A stretch of DNA of 64,000 bases, taken from NCBI RefSeq assembly GCF_024582815.1, contig NZ_CP102099.1, forward strand, positions 124,001-188,000, in the 5' to 3' direction. Under the pieces are notes generated by a model. It searched no databases. It was not told the origin of the DNA and saw nothing but the letters and a program-made list of their open reading frames with translations. Both the position numbers and the translations under genes were made by a program. Source of the stretch: Acinetobacter colistiniresistens. Lineage in GTDB: Bacteria; Pseudomonadota; Gammaproteobacteria; Pseudomonadales; Moraxellaceae. Shown piece after piece: positions 21,720 to 31,905 of this stretch; within the stretch, counting starts at the first letter, position 1, and every line of letters starts with the position of its first letter.

Positions 21720-23066
21720 ATGCCAAAAACAAACACTAAAAAGATTCAGCCTCGTAAAATCATCATGATTGCAATCGGGGTATTGATTATTGCAGCACTC
21801 GGCTGGATGTTCTTCAAACCGAAAGCCCAAGCACCTCAATATATTAGTGCCGAAGTTTCTCGTGGCGATATTGAAAACTCGGTCTTGGCAACAGGGGTAC
21901 TTGAAGCCACCAAAATGGTCAGTGTCGGGGCACAGGTCTCTGGTCAGGTGAAGAAAATGTATGTTCAATTGGGTGACCAAGTAAAACAAGGTCAGTTGAT
22001 TGCACAAATTGATTCAATTCGTCAGGAAAATGAACAGAAAACTGCCGAAGCCAACATTAAAAACCAGCAGGCACAATTGGCCGTACAACAAGCCAATTTG
22101 GCCAAAGTTGAGGCAGAATATAAACGTCAGCAAGCCATGTTCAGTCAAGATGCAACCTCACGTGCCGAGCTGGAAGCGGCATTAGCCAATTTTAAAACAG
22201 CACAGGCACAGATCACATCGATTAGTGCGCAGATTGAACAGTCCCGCTTAACCTTGGCAACAGCGAAGGAAAATTTAGGCTATACCCGTATCATTGCACC
22301 GATGGACGGAACCATTGTGGCCATCGTGACTGAAGAAGGTCAAACGGTAAACGCGAACCAAACGGCACCGACCATTGTCAAATTGGCGAAGCTCGATACT
22401 ATGACCATCAAGGCGCAGATTTCTGAAGCGGATGTCATGAAAGTTGAAAAAGGCCAAACCGTTTATTTCACCACCTTAGGGAATAGTGACAAGAAACATT
22501 ACGCAAAATTGCGTCAAGTTGAACCCGCACCAAATTCAATTAATACCGAAACCAGCAGTAGCAGCAGTTCATCAACCTCCAACGCTGCGGTTTACTATAA
22601 CGCGCTATTTGATGTCCCAAATGAAGATGGCAAACTCCGTATTGATATGACTGCACAAGTGTATATTGTGCTGGCAGAAGCGAAGAATGCACTGACCGTT
22701 CCTGCTGCTGCCATTCAGACCCAACGTGGCAACCGTGGTAGTGGTAAAGGTAATTCAGCCAATGCCAACAAATCAGAACAAGCGAAAAAACCAGATGCTG
22801 ACCAGACCCAACGTCCAAAACGTCTGGAGTTGAGCGAAGAAGAAAAAGCCTTGATTGCACAAGGTAAAGCATCAACAGGTATGGTTCGAGTCCTACAAGC
22901 CGATGGTACAGCTCAACCACAGCCTGTACTCATTGGTCTGAATAACCGTGTTACAGCACAAGTGCTGAAAGGCTTAAAACTGGGTGATCAAGTGGTGATT
23001 GCCGATGCATCTGACAGCTCAAATGAAGCAGCCAAACGTAGCAGCCAACGTGCAATGAGAATGTAA
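21720..23066 (+). CDS. macA: MacA-type periplasmic adaptor of tripartite exporter
   Basis: This 448-residue membrane-fusion protein has one N-terminal membrane helix (about residues 14-31). A lipoyl/coiled-coil hairpin follows, from [20 protein letters not shown] to the Gln-rich helices near 95-170. Two low-complexity insertions are odd: a run of seven Ser near residue 280 and a Gly/Asn/Lys-rich loop around 340-370. MacA bridges the inner-membrane ABC transporter MacB and an outer-membrane TolC-like channel. Substrates of the family include macrolides, enterotoxin and haem precursors; the substrate here is unknown. First gene of a three-gene operon. Confidence 0.93.
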   Translation: MPKTNTKKIQPRKIIMIAIGVLIIAALGWMFFKPKAQAPQYISAEVSRGDIENSVLATGVLEATKMVSVGAQVSGQVKKMYVQLGDQVKQGQLIAQIDSIRQENEQKTAEANIKNQQAQLAVQQANLAKVEAEYKRQQAMFSQDATSRAELEAALANFKTAQAQITSISAQIEQSRLTLATAKENLGYTRIIAPMDGTIVAIVTEEGQTVNANQTAPTIVKLAKLDTMTIKAQISEADVMKVEKGQTVYFTTLGNSDKKHYAKLRQVEPAPNSINTETSSSSSSSTSNAAVYYNALFDVPNEDGKLRIDMTAQVYIVLAEAKNALTVPAAAIQTQRGNRGSGKGNSANANKSEQAKKPDADQTQRPKRLELSEEEKALIAQGKASTGMVRVLQADGTAQPQPVLIGLNNRVTAQVLKGLKLGDQVVIADASDSSNEAAKRSSQRAMRM

Positions 23067-23067
23067 T

Positions 23068-25056
23068 ATGACTCAAGATCAAATACATTCATCACAGCCA
23101 CTGCTTGAGGTCAGTCAGCTCACCCGTGAATTTCCGGCAGGTGAAGGAACAGTACAAATCCTGAAAGGGATTGATCTCAAGATTTATGCAGGTGAACTGG
23201 TTGCCATCGTTGGACAATCCGGTTCTGGTAAATCGACCCTGATGAATATCTTGGGGTGTCTGGATAAACCGACTGCAGGCAGTTATCAGGTCAATGGTCG
23301 GGAAACACGCCAGCTTGAACCGGATGAACTGGCACAGTTACGCCGTGAATATTTTGGTTTTATTTTCCAGCGTTATCATTTACTTGGTGATTTGAGTGCT
23401 GCGGGCAACGTTGAAGTCCCTGCCATTTATGCTGGCGTAGACAGTCACATTCGCCAAGAACGTTCTGCGGAACTGTTATCTGAACTGGGCTTGGCTGAAC
23501 GGTTGCACCATCGCCCGAGCCAGCTCTCAGGCGGTCAGCAACAACGTGTTTCGATTGCCCGTGCGTTAATGAACGGTGGGGATGTCATTCTTGCCGATGA
23601 GCCCACAGGTGCCTTGGATAAACATAGTGGTATTGAGGTGATGCGTATTTTGCGTGAACTGAATGCCAAAGGTCATACCATTATTCTGGTCACCCACGAT
23701 CTCAATGTTGCCAAAAATGCGACACGTATCATCGAGATCAGTGACGGAAATATTATTTCAGACCGTGCCAATACGCCCGAAAATACCGATCCTGACCTAG
23801 AACGCCAGCCACTGCAACGCACAACACAGAAGAAAACCTCTGCTTGGCGCTCTTTCTTCGACCGTCTGGGTGAAGCCTTCCGTATGGCGCTGCTGGCCAT
23901 GAATGCCCATCGCATGCGTACGTTTTTGACCATGCTTGGGATTATCATCGGGATTGCATCTGTGGTCTCGGTAGTGGCGCTCGGCAATGGCTCACAAAAA
24001 CAGATTCTGGAAAATATCAGTAGTCTGGGAACCAACACCATTACCGTCTATCAAGGACGTGGTTTTGGTGATAATTCACGTGCCTCCCAAGTTAAAACAC
24101 TGGTTCCCGCCGATGCAGAAGCACTGGCTGAACAACCTTATGTTGATGGGGTCAGCCCTTCAGCCAATACCAGTGTGACCTTACGTTATAAAGATACCGA
24201 AGCCTCAGCAACGGTCAATGGTGTGAGTGCTGACTTCTTCTATGTTCGGGGTCTGACCTTTAAATCGGGGCAGCCTTTTGATAAAAGCAGCGTTACCCAA
24301 CGTGCACAAGATGTGGTGATTGATACCAATACGGAAAAGACCTTCTTTGCAGATGGTACCAATCCTGTTGGTCAAGTCCTGCTCTTGGGGAGCGTGCCGA
24401 GCCGTATTATTGGCGTGATTGACGCACAGCAAGGCTTCATGAGCTCAGACAGCCTGAATGTCTATCTGCCCTACTCGACCGTGATGAGCCGGATGTTAGG
24501 ACAATCCAATGTCCGTAGCATCATCGTGCGGATTAAAGATGAATATCCAAGCAGTGCTGCCGAGAATGCGATTTTAACCCTGCTTGAACAGCGCCATGGC
24601 GCACAGGATGTGTTTACCCAAAACTCTGACAGCATTCGTGAAACCATTCAGCAAACTACAGCCACCATGACCTTGCTGATTTCAGCAATTGCCGTCATTT
24701 CTTTGGTTGTTGGTGGTATTGGCGTCATGAATATTATGCTGGTCTCGGTGACCGAACGTACACAGGAAATCGGGGTGCGTATGGCAGTGGGTGCACGACA
24801 AAGCGATATTTTGCAGCAATTCCTGATCGAAGCAATTCTGGTCTGCTTATTAGGCGGCGTGCTTGGTGTTCTCCTGTCTTTGGGGATTGGACAAATCATT
24901 GGCCATTTTGCCAAAGGGGTAATTGAAATGAGTTATTCAACCACCTCCATTGTCGCAGCCTTCGTCTGTTCAAGTCTGATTGGTATTGTATTTGGCTTCT
25001 TGCCTGCACGAAACGCAGCACAACTCGACCCAGTTGCTGCCTTAGCGAGAGAATAA
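23068..25056 (+). CDS. macB: MacB-type ABC transporter (ATPase-permease fusion)
   Basis: This 662-residue protein joins an N-terminal ATPase to a four-helix MacB permease. Walker A is GQSGSGKST near residue 50, the ABC signature LSGGQQQR near 150, and Walker B VILADEP near 172. The first membrane helix begins near [21 protein letters not shown] large periplasmic domain follows, then three C-terminal helices with [20 protein letters not shown]. It drives efflux by mechanotransmission together with MacA. It starts one base after macA. Confidence 0.96.
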   Translation: MTQDQIHSSQPLLEVSQLTREFPAGEGTVQILKGIDLKIYAGELVAIVGQSGSGKSTLMNILGCLDKPTAGSYQVNGRETRQLEPDELAQLRREYFGFIFQRYHLLGDLSAAGNVEVPAIYAGVDSHIRQERSAELLSELGLAERLHHRPSQLSGGQQQRVSIARALMNGGDVILADEPTGALDKHSGIEVMRILRELNAKGHTIILVTHDLNVAKNATRIIEISDGNIISDRANTPENTDPDLERQPLQRTTQKKTSAWRSFFDRLGEAFRMALLAMNAHRMRTFLTMLGIIIGIASVVSVVALGNGSQKQILENISSLGTNTITVYQGRGFGDNSRASQVKTLVPADAEALAEQPYVDGVSPSANTSVTLRYKDTEASATVNGVSADFFYVRGLTFKSGQPFDKSSVTQRAQDVVIDTNTEKTFFADGTNPVGQVLLLGSVPSRIIGVIDAQQGFMSSDSLNVYLPYSTVMSRMLGQSNVRSIIVRIKDEYPSSAAENAILTLLEQRHGAQDVFTQNSDSIRETIQQTTATMTLLISAIAVISLVVGGIGVMNIMLVSVTERTQEIGVRMAVGARQSDILQQFLIEAILVCLLGGVLGVLLSLGIGQIIGHFAKGVIEMSYSTTSIVAAFVCSSLIGIVFGFLPARNAAQLDPVAALARE

Positions 25057-25067
25057 GGAATTTGAGT

Positions 25068-26462
25068 ATGTCTTTTCAATTCACAAAATTAGGACTCGCC
25101 CTGGTACTTACTGGTTCCTTAGCTGGCTGTTCTGCTGTGGTCAAAACACCCTATAACGCACCAACAGTCCAAGTACCGCAACAGTTCCAATACGATGCAC
25201 AGAAAAACAAGAGTCTGAATCTAACCGATCAATGGTGGACCCTGTTTAATGACGCTCAACTAAATCAGTTGGTCTCTCAAGTCTTGGCTAAAAACAGTGA
25301 CTTAAGCGTTGCAGGGATAACCCTCAAGCAAGCACGACTACAAGCAGGTCTGGCTGAAAACAGACAAGGGATTCGAACCAGTTCCAGTGTTTCCGCAGGG
25401 CATAATATTGATCTACGTTCCGGCGATGGCTCTGACCGCGGTTTATCCACCAGCGTCGGTGTCAGCTATGAACTGGATTTATTTGGCAAACTGGCCAATC
25501 AAACCGAAGCCAGTCGTTGGGAAGCGCTCGCAACTGAACAGGACTTACAAGCAACTGCTCAAAGTTTGGTAGCAACCACAGCCAAACTGTATTGGCAACT
25601 GGGTTATCTGAATGAACGTTATCAAACCATTCAGCAAAACTTGGCATCGACCCAGAAAATCTATTCTTTGGTTCAATCACAGTATAAAGCGGGTGCCGTA
25701 TCTGGTTTGGATTTAACCCAAGCTGAGCAATCGGTACAAAGCCAGAAAGCCAGCCTTAGCCAGATCGAACAGCAACGCGTCGAAGCACGTACCGCGATTG
25801 CCGTTTTGCTACATGAACCTGTACAGCAACTGAATATTCAAGAGCCTGCTCAGTTACCTCGCAATGCCCTCCCGAATATTGCTGTTGGCTTGCCTGCCGA
25901 TATCCTATCGCGTCGTCCAGACTTACAAGCTTCTGAATTGCGCTTGCGTAAGACCTTAGCCAATAAGGACGCGACCAAAGCCAGCTATTACCCATCCATT
26001 AATTTGACGGGTAATGTTGGTTCTTCCAGCACTTCTTTAACCCAACTGTTAAAGAATCCTGCTTTGACTTTAGGTGCGAGCCTGAGCCTGCCCTTTCTTC
26101 AATATAACGATATGAAGAAAGACATTGCGATCAGTGATCTTGAATATGAAAAAGCCATAATCCAATACCGCCAAACGCTATACCAAGCTTTTGCCGATGT
26201 AGAGAATGCGCTATCCAATCGTACTCAACTGAATCAGCAAGTACAGTTACAGCAACGTAATGTTGAGCTGGCAGATAAAACTGAACGTTTAACCGAAGTG
26301 CGTTATCGCAATGGTGCGATTGCCTTAAAGAACTTACTGGATGCGCAGGAAACCACACGTAATGCACGACTGAGTTTGGTTGAAACCAAGCAGAATCAAT
26401 ATATTGCTTATGTGACTTTAATGCAGGCCTTAGGTGGCAGCCCAGTAAAAGAACTGCCATAA
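25068..26462 (+). CDS. TolC/NodT-family outer-membrane efflux lipoprotein
   Basis: The ATG at 25068 is preferred over the TTG at 25062 because AAGGA lies eight bases before it. The 464-residue product has a lipoprotein signal with lipobox LAGC, then two repeated outer-membrane-factor modules with long alpha-helical stretches. The LPADILSRRPDLQASELRLR segment near 280-300 is diagnostic of RND/MacAB-type channels. It completes the tripartite MacA-MacB exporter encoded just upstream and is probably in the same operon. Confidence 0.94.
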   Translation: MSFQFTKLGLALVLTGSLAGCSAVVKTPYNAPTVQVPQQFQYDAQKNKSLNLTDQWWTLFNDAQLNQLVSQVLAKNSDLSVAGITLKQARLQAGLAENRQGIRTSSSVSAGHNIDLRSGDGSDRGLSTSVGVSYELDLFGKLANQTEASRWEALATEQDLQATAQSLVATTAKLYWQLGYLNERYQTIQQNLASTQKIYSLVQSQYKAGAVSGLDLTQAEQSVQSQKASLSQIEQQRVEARTAIAVLLHEPVQQLNIQEPAQLPRNALPNIAVGLPADILSRRPDLQASELRLRKTLANKDATKASYYPSINLTGNVGSSSTSLTQLLKNPALTLGASLSLPFLQYNDMKKDIAISDLEYEKAIIQYRQTLYQAFADVENALSNRTQLNQQVQLQQRNVELADKTERLTEVRYRNGAIALKNLLDAQETTRNARLSLVETKQNQYIAYVTLMQALGGSPVKELP

Positions 26463-26491
26463 CCCTAATTTAGACTGCTATGTTTTTGTAT

Positions 26492-26908
26492 TCACTCTAC
26501 AACAGGCGTTGCAGCATTTTGAATGAGCTTGGCACTTTTGATATTGTCTCGATCATCAAAAACAACCTCATATGAAAGTTGTTGACCATTGAAATATATT
26601 TCTGTGGGAGAACCAATAATCTCCCACAGACCAATGGTCGCAATATCCGCGGTGGTATGCCACAGTGTACGGCTGATTCTTGCCCCTTTTGAATATCCCT
26701 GCTGGAAGGTATAGATCTCTTTTCGTTCACCATTCTGGATTTCAGATGTGACTGGCGCGCCAAGTTCAGAAATCACATTATTTCGATGTTTGCCAACTTC
26801 TAAAACCGATAGATTCTTTTTATGCGGTTGGTTACTTGCCATCACCGCAGCACAACCTTGCAGTGAAAGTACAATTACCAGTCCTAAAGCCACATATGTT
26901 TTCTTCAT
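26492..26908 (-). CDS. Small lipoprotein of unknown function
   Basis: This 138-residue protein starts MKKTYVALGLVIVLSLQGCAAV; LQGC is a lipobox, so it is probably a lipid-anchored envelope protein. The middle, VLEVGKHRNNVISELGAPVT, resembles the start of SmpA/BamE-like folds, where a helix-turn precedes a small beta sheet. The C-terminal half has TIGLWEIIGSPTEIYFNG. It is convergent with the efflux operon. Function unknown; the BamE-like reading is tentative. Confidence 0.75.
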   Translation of the reverse strand: MKKTYVALGLVIVLSLQGCAAVMASNQPHKKNLSVLEVGKHRNNVISELGAPVTSEIQNGERKEIYTFQQGYSKGARISRTLWHTTADIATIGLWEIIGSPTEIYFNGQQLSYEVVFDDRDNIKSAKLIQNAATPVVE

Positions 26909-27240
26909 GTTTAAATTAACTTCCCCGAACGCTAAAAAATAATATGTTTATCGAGATTCTCTTTAGAATTTTCGACTCAAACAAAACCAGCATTAATTAG
27001 CATATAAAGTATTTGATGACAAATGATTAATTATACTTATCGATATATTTTCAACTGATCGCTTATTGTTGAATTGAATATTATGTTAAAAATTATGAAA
27101 CAAGGCTTACTAGTTTTTTATTGACGTAAATATTACTGTTGCATACGCTAATCAGAATAAATCTAAGTAAGATCGAAAATTTAATTGGTTATGCATAGTC
27201 TATGTTTAACTATGCATTTAGGGAGAGGAGAAAAGCAAAA
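26909..27240. other. AT-rich intergenic region with inverted repeat
   Basis: About 330 bases with very low GC separate the lipoprotein gene from an orphan gene. The only clear feature is ATGCATAG at 27191-27198 facing CTATGCAT at 27210-27217, eight-base arms with an 11-base spacer. This is a likely operator or hairpin just ahead of the ribosome site. Confidence 0.55.
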
Positions 27241-27585
27241 ATGCTTAGAAAGTTAGGAGAGTTTCCAAATCGAAATACTGTAGAGTATGCAACCTTACTT
27301 GTTCATATAAAAAACGTTCTTTTGCCGCAACATCTCCGCTCTTATCATTGGGAGCATGATGAAGACTCAATGATCATTGTAGGCGTTTCATCAAACGGAC
27401 GGTTGTGTAGGAAAAGTGTTTACCTTGATTCATTAGAATTAGCCGAAGATTTTGCCATCTACTTACATGAACTATTTAAAAAAAGAAAATATAATTCAGA
27501 CTACAAAATTGAATTACTTGTTGAGACTGTACTTCTAGCGGTAAAACCGTATCTCGCTGGAAAGAAATTGACTCTAAAAAGGTAA
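27241..27585 (+). CDS. Hypothetical protein, 114 aa
   Basis: The ATG at 27241 is chosen because the purine-rich GGGAGAGGAG lies upstream; the in-frame ATG at 27202 sits inside an inverted repeat and lacks a ribosome site. The product is a soluble basic protein with a helical middle (SLELAEDFAIYLHELFKKRK) and no motif that I recognise. The gene is AT-rich compared with its neighbours and lies next to another orphan gene, which suggests a strain-variable insertion. Confidence 0.6.
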   Translation: MLRKLGEFPNRNTVEYATLLVHIKNVLLPQHLRSYHWEHDEDSMIIVGVSSNGRLCRKSVYLDSLELAEDFAIYLHELFKKRKYNSDYKIELLVETVLLAVKPYLAGKKLTLKR

Positions 27586-27683
27586 GAGAAGTACTCTCGT
27601 CATAAATACACACCAAGACAAAATATTTAAGTAAAATTTGACATGCGTAGCATTCGCCCAAAAATGAGATCAGAGAAAATCCT

Positions 27684-28148
27684 ATGGCAGCATGGCAATT
27701 TAAAGTCTGCTTAATTCCCAAAAGCTGGTTCAATGCCAATGGGATAGACGTTTCTAGATTTTATGATGCAGAAGGTCATTATGATGTCTCTTTTACTTGG
27801 AAAAATCGTCCAGTAAATAATGTAAAAGATGAAATTATAAAATATTACCCCTTATCTAAATCATGGCATGAAGACTTAGTTTGTTTCGGGGATGAAGAAA
27901 AAACTGATGGGCAAGCATGGTATGAAAAAGGTGAATTAGAAAACATTCAGTTTCGAATAGATATGCGTGGCAATTTTGTTTTAGATATTGAACAAATCAT
28001 TGCTATTGCGCAGAAGCTTTGTTGTGTATTGTTTATACCTGAACAAAAGCGTATAGCTGAACCAAATGTATTTAAAGTAATCAGTCATATTAAAAATCAA
28101 ATGCGTATTTATTCGCTAAAGATCCTGAACAATGGTTTAACAGTATAG
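27684..28148 (+). CDS. Hypothetical protein, 154 aa
   Basis: This encodes a soluble protein starting MAAWQFKVCLIPKSWF, with many aromatic residues and a mixed alpha/beta character. It ends in a hydrophobic strand, CCVLFIPEQKR, and a helix. Its size and make-up resemble cytoplasmic immunity-type or phage-neighbour proteins, but no effector gene is adjacent, so that remains speculation. AT-rich, like the preceding orphan. A bidirectional terminator at 28217 closes the unit. Function unknown. Confidence 0.65.
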   Translation: MAAWQFKVCLIPKSWFNANGIDVSRFYDAEGHYDVSFTWKNRPVNNVKDEIIKYYPLSKSWHEDLVCFGDEEKTDGQAWYEKGELENIQFRIDMRGNFVLDIEQIIAIAQKLCCVLFIPEQKRIAEPNVFKVISHIKNQMRIYSLKILNNGLTV

Positions 28149-28216
28149 AAAACCATAATAAATGAGTTCAAAAGATGGGTTATAGTTTTTAGAATTCCAT
28201 CATATTGTTAAAAAAC

Positions 28217-28239
28217 AAAGCCGCTATAAAAGCGGCTTT
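28217..28239. terminator. Bidirectional terminator between orphan gene and fabI
   Basis: AAAGCCGCT at 28217-28225 pairs perfectly with AGCGGCTTT at 28231-28239 around an ATAAA loop, with A and T tails. Confidence 0.85.
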
Positions 28240-28263
28240 ATCAAATAATTTAGATTAATCTAA

Positions 28264-29067
28264 TTATTCATCATCCATCATTGACTGGCTCATACCAACC
28301 GTATTAAAGCCACCATCAACATACATGATTTCGCCTGTAATACCCGAAGCCCACGGTGAACAAAGGAATAATGCAGCATTACCCACTTCTTCAATGGTCA
28401 CATTGCGTTTCAGTGGCGCAATTTTTTCATTGGCATCTAACATTTTACGGAATGATTTAATGCCTGATGCAGCCAAAGTACGGATTGGGCCCGCAGAAAT
28501 TGCATTGACACGAATACCGTCTACACCCAAGCTTGACGCTAAGTAACGAACGCCAGCTTCAAGTGATGCTTTAGCCATGCCCATCACGTTATAGTTCGGC
28601 ATCACACGCTCAGAACCTTGATAAGTCAAAGTCAATAAACAACCTTGGCGCGCTTGTAATAATGGTTTAGCCGCACGTGCCATCGCGATAAAGCTATAGG
28701 CACTAATGTCATGCGCAATTTTAAAACCATCACGATCAGTCACGTCAGTAAAGTCACCATCAAGCGTGTGTGCAGGGGCAAAACCAATTGAATGCACTAC
28801 ACCGTCTAAACCATCCCAGTGTTTTGCCAATTCAACAAAGGCATTGTCAATTTCTGCGTCAATCGCAACATCACAAGGGAATACCAGTGTTGAGCCAAAC
28901 TGTGCTGCAAAATCATCCACACGTTTTTTCAACTTCTCGTTTGGATAAGTAAACGCAAGCTCTGCACCTTCACGGTGGAGTGCTGATGCAATACCAAAAG
29001 CAATCGATAATTTACTTGCAATACCAGCAATCAAAAAACGCTTACCAGCTAAAAGTCCTTGTGACAT
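28264..29067 (-). CDS. fabI: Enoyl-[acyl-carrier-protein] reductase (NADH)
   Basis: This 267-residue short-chain-dehydrogenase-like enzyme does the final reduction of each fatty-acid elongation cycle. The N-terminal cofactor site is [15 protein letters not shown]. The active-site Tyr-x6-Lys appears as YNVMGMAK near residues 156-163, with an upstream Tyr in [13 protein letters not shown] as is usual for FabI. The C-terminal GGFNTVGM is also typical. FabI is the target of triclosan and isoniazid-type inhibitors. Monocistronic by spacing. Confidence 0.97.
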   Translation of the reverse strand: MSQGLLAGKRFLIAGIASKLSIAFGIASALHREGAELAFTYPNEKLKKRVDDFAAQFGSTLVFPCDVAIDAEIDNAFVELAKHWDGLDGVVHSIGFAPAHTLDGDFTDVTDRDGFKIAHDISAYSFIAMARAAKPLLQARQGCLLTLTYQGSERVMPNYNVMGMAKASLEAGVRYLASSLGVDGIRVNAISAGPIRTLAASGIKSFRKMLDANEKIAPLKRNVTIEEVGNAALFLCSPWASGITGEIMYVDGGFNTVGMSQSMMDDE

Positions 29068-29161
29068 CTTATTCTCACTCGAAAAATTTTCACCACATCA
29101 TGCCAATATTCCGTCTAGAGCGGAATTGCATAATCCATCTTTTTTACAATCTTGCATAAAA

Positions 29162-29187
29162 AAATCGCCTTCAAGTGAAGACGATTT
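29162..29187 (-). terminator. Terminator of Bax-inhibitor-like gene
   Basis: AAATCGCCTTCA at 29162-29173 faces TGAAGACGATTT at 29176-29187, with one mismatch. A run of T follows on the minus strand, just past the stop at 29210. Confidence 0.75.
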
Positions 29188-29209
29188 GTATTTTTACCTA
29201 AATTGGAAC

Positions 29210-29944
29210 TTAATCATCACCACGAAGTAAGCTCAATAAACGCAGGAATGAATAATACATCCATACCAAAGTCGCCAATAAGGCGATGGCACAGGTCCAT
29301 TCAAATGCTTTTGGCGCACGTTGTGCAGCCGCATTTTCAATCAAGTCAAAATCCAAGATCAGGTTTAAGGATGCAATCACGGCAACAAAAGCAGCAAAAC
29401 CAATCCCTAACCAGTTGCTTTCAAAGATATAAGGAATGCTTGAACCAAATGCTAAACGCAAAATGATCTGTACCACAAACACCAAGGCAATCGCAATCGA
29501 TGCTGAAATGACAATGGCTTTAAACTTTTCAGTGGCACGGATCACTTGGAATTTATATAACGCAAATAAAACTAGAGTTGTGACGAAAGTCGCCAACAAC
29601 GCTTGTAATGGCACGCCCGGATATTTCAACTGAAAAATAAACGACACACCGCCTAAAAATGCCCCTTCAAATAAAGCATATGGAATGGCCAAAGCAGGTG
29701 CGGTATTAGATTTAAAGGTAGTAATCAGAGCCAGAATGAAACCACCTACGGCCCCGATGATTGTCGCAGCATAGGCAATGGAAAGGTTGGCGGTCATCGC
29801 ACAGTAGAAAAATAAAGCCATGCCTAAAACAGCCGCAATCACGGTTAACAGCACTGACTTCTGGATCGCTCCCTGAATGGTCATGGGTTCAGCCAAATCC
29901 TGATAAGTTTCTACCCGCGTTAAAATAGGGTTGGTACTTTGCAT
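29210..29944 (-). CDS. Bax inhibitor-1/YccA-family membrane protein
   Basis: The start is set at the ATG at 29944, which follows AAGAGAG; a longer reading adds nine residues without support. The 244-residue protein has about seven membrane helices, beginning with SVLLTVIAAVLGMALFFYC. The family signatures ALFEGAFLGG and LILDFDLIE are both present; the acidic pair in the last forms the proton/Ca2+ site in studied relatives. Homologues are pH-sensitive ion leak channels or modulators of membrane proteolysis. Confidence 0.9.
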   Translation of the reverse strand: MQSTNPILTRVETYQDLAEPMTIQGAIQKSVLLTVIAAVLGMALFFYCAMTANLSIAYAATIIGAVGGFILALITTFKSNTAPALAIPYALFEGAFLGGVSFIFQLKYPGVPLQALLATFVTTLVLFALYKFQVIRATEKFKAIVISASIAIALVFVVQIILRLAFGSSIPYIFESNWLGIGFAAFVAVIASLNLILDFDLIENAAAQRAPKAFEWTCAIALLATLVWMYYSFLRLLSLLRGDD

Positions 29945-30028
29945 GTACGCTCTCTTTTTTATAGTTTGCAATTAAAAGCTGAGTTTAAGCGATTTTTTAA
30001 TCAATCCCAAACTTTTTGGCGCATTAAA

Positions 30029-30048
30029 AAAGGAGCGGACGCTCCTTT
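30029..30048. terminator. Terminator downstream of orn
   Basis: AAAGGAGCG at 30029-30037 and CGCTCCTTT at 30040-30048 form a tight stem with a two-base loop as written (four with the closing pair open), flanked by A and T runs. It lies 20 bases past the orn stop. Confidence 0.8.
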
Positions 30049-30067
30049 TAAATATTCTATCAATCGA

Positions 30068-30628
30068 TTAGTTATCGTTGTTCATGATAAAGAAGTATTC
30101 CCGATAATATTTCAGTTCTGCGATCGAATCACGGATGTCATCCATTGCCAAGTGTGAAGCATTTTTCTTTAAACCGCTCATGATTTCCGGTCTCCAGCGT
30201 TTCGCTAACTCTTTCACTGAAGAAACATCCAGATTACGGTAATGGAAAAACTGTTCCAGCTCAGGCATTAAACGATGCAAGAAACGGCGGTCTTGGCAAA
30301 TTGAATTACCACACATCGGCGAAGATTTTGGACTCACCCATTTCTTGAGGAACTCAAGCGTTTGCTGTTCTGCATCTTCAGCCTTTAACTTACTGCGGCG
30401 TACTCGCTCAATCAGACCCGACTGGCCATGTTGCTTGGTATTCCACTCATCCATCGCATTTAGAATCAAATCAGATTGATGTACCGCTAAAACAGGTCCT
30501 TCAGCCAAGATATTCAAATGGTCATCTGTAATAATTGTTGCAATTTCAATAATCTTGTCGTTATCGGTATCGAGACCTGTCATTTCCAGATCGATCCAAA
30601 TTAATCGTGTATCAGGGGTGCTGCTCAT
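30068..30628 (-). CDS. orn: Oligoribonuclease
   Basis: The start is placed at the ATG at 30628 ([20 protein letters not shown]), giving 186 residues, the usual Orn length. The DEDDh exonuclease residues are Asp/Glu in [10 protein letters not shown], the Asp in [12 protein letters not shown] and the His/Asp pair in [12 protein letters not shown]. Orn degrades dinucleotides, including pGpG from cyclic di-GMP breakdown, so it works downstream of EAL-domain enzymes such as the one at 9.4-11.4 kb. Divergent from rsgA, as in many gammaproteobacteria. Confidence 0.96.
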   Translation of the reverse strand: MSSTPDTRLIWIDLEMTGLDTDNDKIIEIATIITDDHLNILAEGPVLAVHQSDLILNAMDEWNTKQHGQSGLIERVRRSKLKAEDAEQQTLEFLKKWVSPKSSPMCGNSICQDRRFLHRLMPELEQFFHYRNLDVSSVKELAKRWRPEIMSGLKKNASHLAMDDIRDSIAELKYYREYFFIMNNDN

Positions 30629-30752
30629 GGATGGCGATTCTAATGTGCTTAAAAACATCAATAGTAGCAAATTAATTACATCTTGGCTGTAATTCTATAG
30701 CGGCTTCGTGCTATTTTTGCGGTCCTCTAAGTGTGGATTTTTTGGGATATGA

Positions 30753-31811
30753 ATGGCTTTAATTCGTAAGCGTCGTTTAACCGAACAACAGCAACGTCGT
30801 ATTGAGAAACAGCATAAATCACGTCAAGACGACATTGATACATCGCAAGATCTGGATGGACTGGTTGTTCAGCATTATGGTCGTCAACTCGAAGTACAAG
30901 CTTTATCTGTGCCTGAACAGCACCCTGAAAAACCACACGTGGCTGAAGGTGAACCGGAACCATTCTGGAAACCGATCGAGCTCGACAGCATTTGGCGTTG
31001 TCACACCCGTACCAACCTAGAACTTTTGGTCACAGGTGATCGGGTTAAATGGCAAGCCGATCCCATTACGGGCTTGGGCATTATCACCGCGATTTATCCA
31101 AGACAGTCATTGCTGACTCGTCCAGACCGTTATCACAAGGTCAAACCCGTCGCCGCCAATATCAGTTTGATTGTGATTGTATTTGCCCCGCTGCCAGAAC
31201 CGGCACCGACATTGATTGACCGTTATCTGGTCGCATGTGCCGATGCCAATATTCCAGCCTTACTGGTGTTAAACAAATCAGACTTGCTCACTGAAAATGA
31301 TCCGATTCTGACGCTATTAAGTGAGTATGAGGCGTTGGGTTATGAAACCCTGATTTGTCATTCACGTGGCGATCTCTCTGAGCTATCGGCACGTCTGGAT
31401 AATGAAACAGTGGCCTTCGTTGGACAGTCAGGTGTCGGTAAAAGCTCCTTGATCAATACCATTGTTCCCGATGCTGCGCAGAAAACCAACGTGATTTCAG
31501 AGAACTCAGCGCTCGGTCAACATACCACCACCTCCACCCGTTTGATCAAATTTGGAACAAACGGTGCCTTGATTGATTCTCCCGGAATCCGTGAGTTTGG
31601 GCTATGGCATCTGAATCTGGAAAAAGTACGAACTGGCTTTCCTGAAATTGAAGCCCATCTCGGCCTTTGTCAGTTCCGTAACTGCACCCATACCCACGAG
31701 AAAAATTGTGCGTTGAAACAAGCGGTTGATGCGGGTGAAATTTTACCGCGTCGTCTAGACAGTTATCTGCGCCTATTGGATGAAATTCAGGAAGCACAAC
31801 AAAAAAGTTAA
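30753..31811 (+). CDS. rsgA: Ribosome small-subunit-dependent GTPase
   Basis: This 352-residue protein is a circularly permuted GTPase: G4 (LVLNKSDLL) comes before G1 (GQSGVGKSSL) and G3 (DSPGIREFGL). It has a basic N-terminus followed by an OB-fold. A C-terminal zinc finger reads CQFRNCTHTHEKNC. RsgA checks late maturation of the 30S subunit and releases assembly factors. It is divergent from orn, with 124 bases between the starts. Confidence 0.96.
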   Translation: MALIRKRRLTEQQQRRIEKQHKSRQDDIDTSQDLDGLVVQHYGRQLEVQALSVPEQHPEKPHVAEGEPEPFWKPIELDSIWRCHTRTNLELLVTGDRVKWQADPITGLGIITAIYPRQSLLTRPDRYHKVKPVAANISLIVIVFAPLPEPAPTLIDRYLVACADANIPALLVLNKSDLLTENDPILTLLSEYEALGYETLICHSRGDLSELSARLDNETVAFVGQSGVGKSSLINTIVPDAAQKTNVISENSALGQHTTTSTRLIKFGTNGALIDSPGIREFGLWHLNLEKVRTGFPEIEAHLGLCQFRNCTHTHEKNCALKQAVDAGEILPRRLDSYLRLLDEIQEAQQKS

Positions 31812-31905
31812 TTTTCTTCGGCTTCTGCCCTTGAACTAACATTTTTGATCACCATTGAGATAAGTTATACTCAGCATCAATTTTGATTTTAACTTTAGGT
31901 GACTT

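Noticed and set aside
27202..27240. Upstream ATG of the orphan gene at 27241
   Set aside because: It lies in an inverted repeat with no ribosome site, whereas 27241 follows a purine-rich GGGAGAGGAG.
27684..28148. Orphan protein as an immunity protein of a contact-dependent or T6SS effector
   Set aside because: No effector, VgrG, PAAR or CdiA-like gene is nearby, so there is no contextual support.
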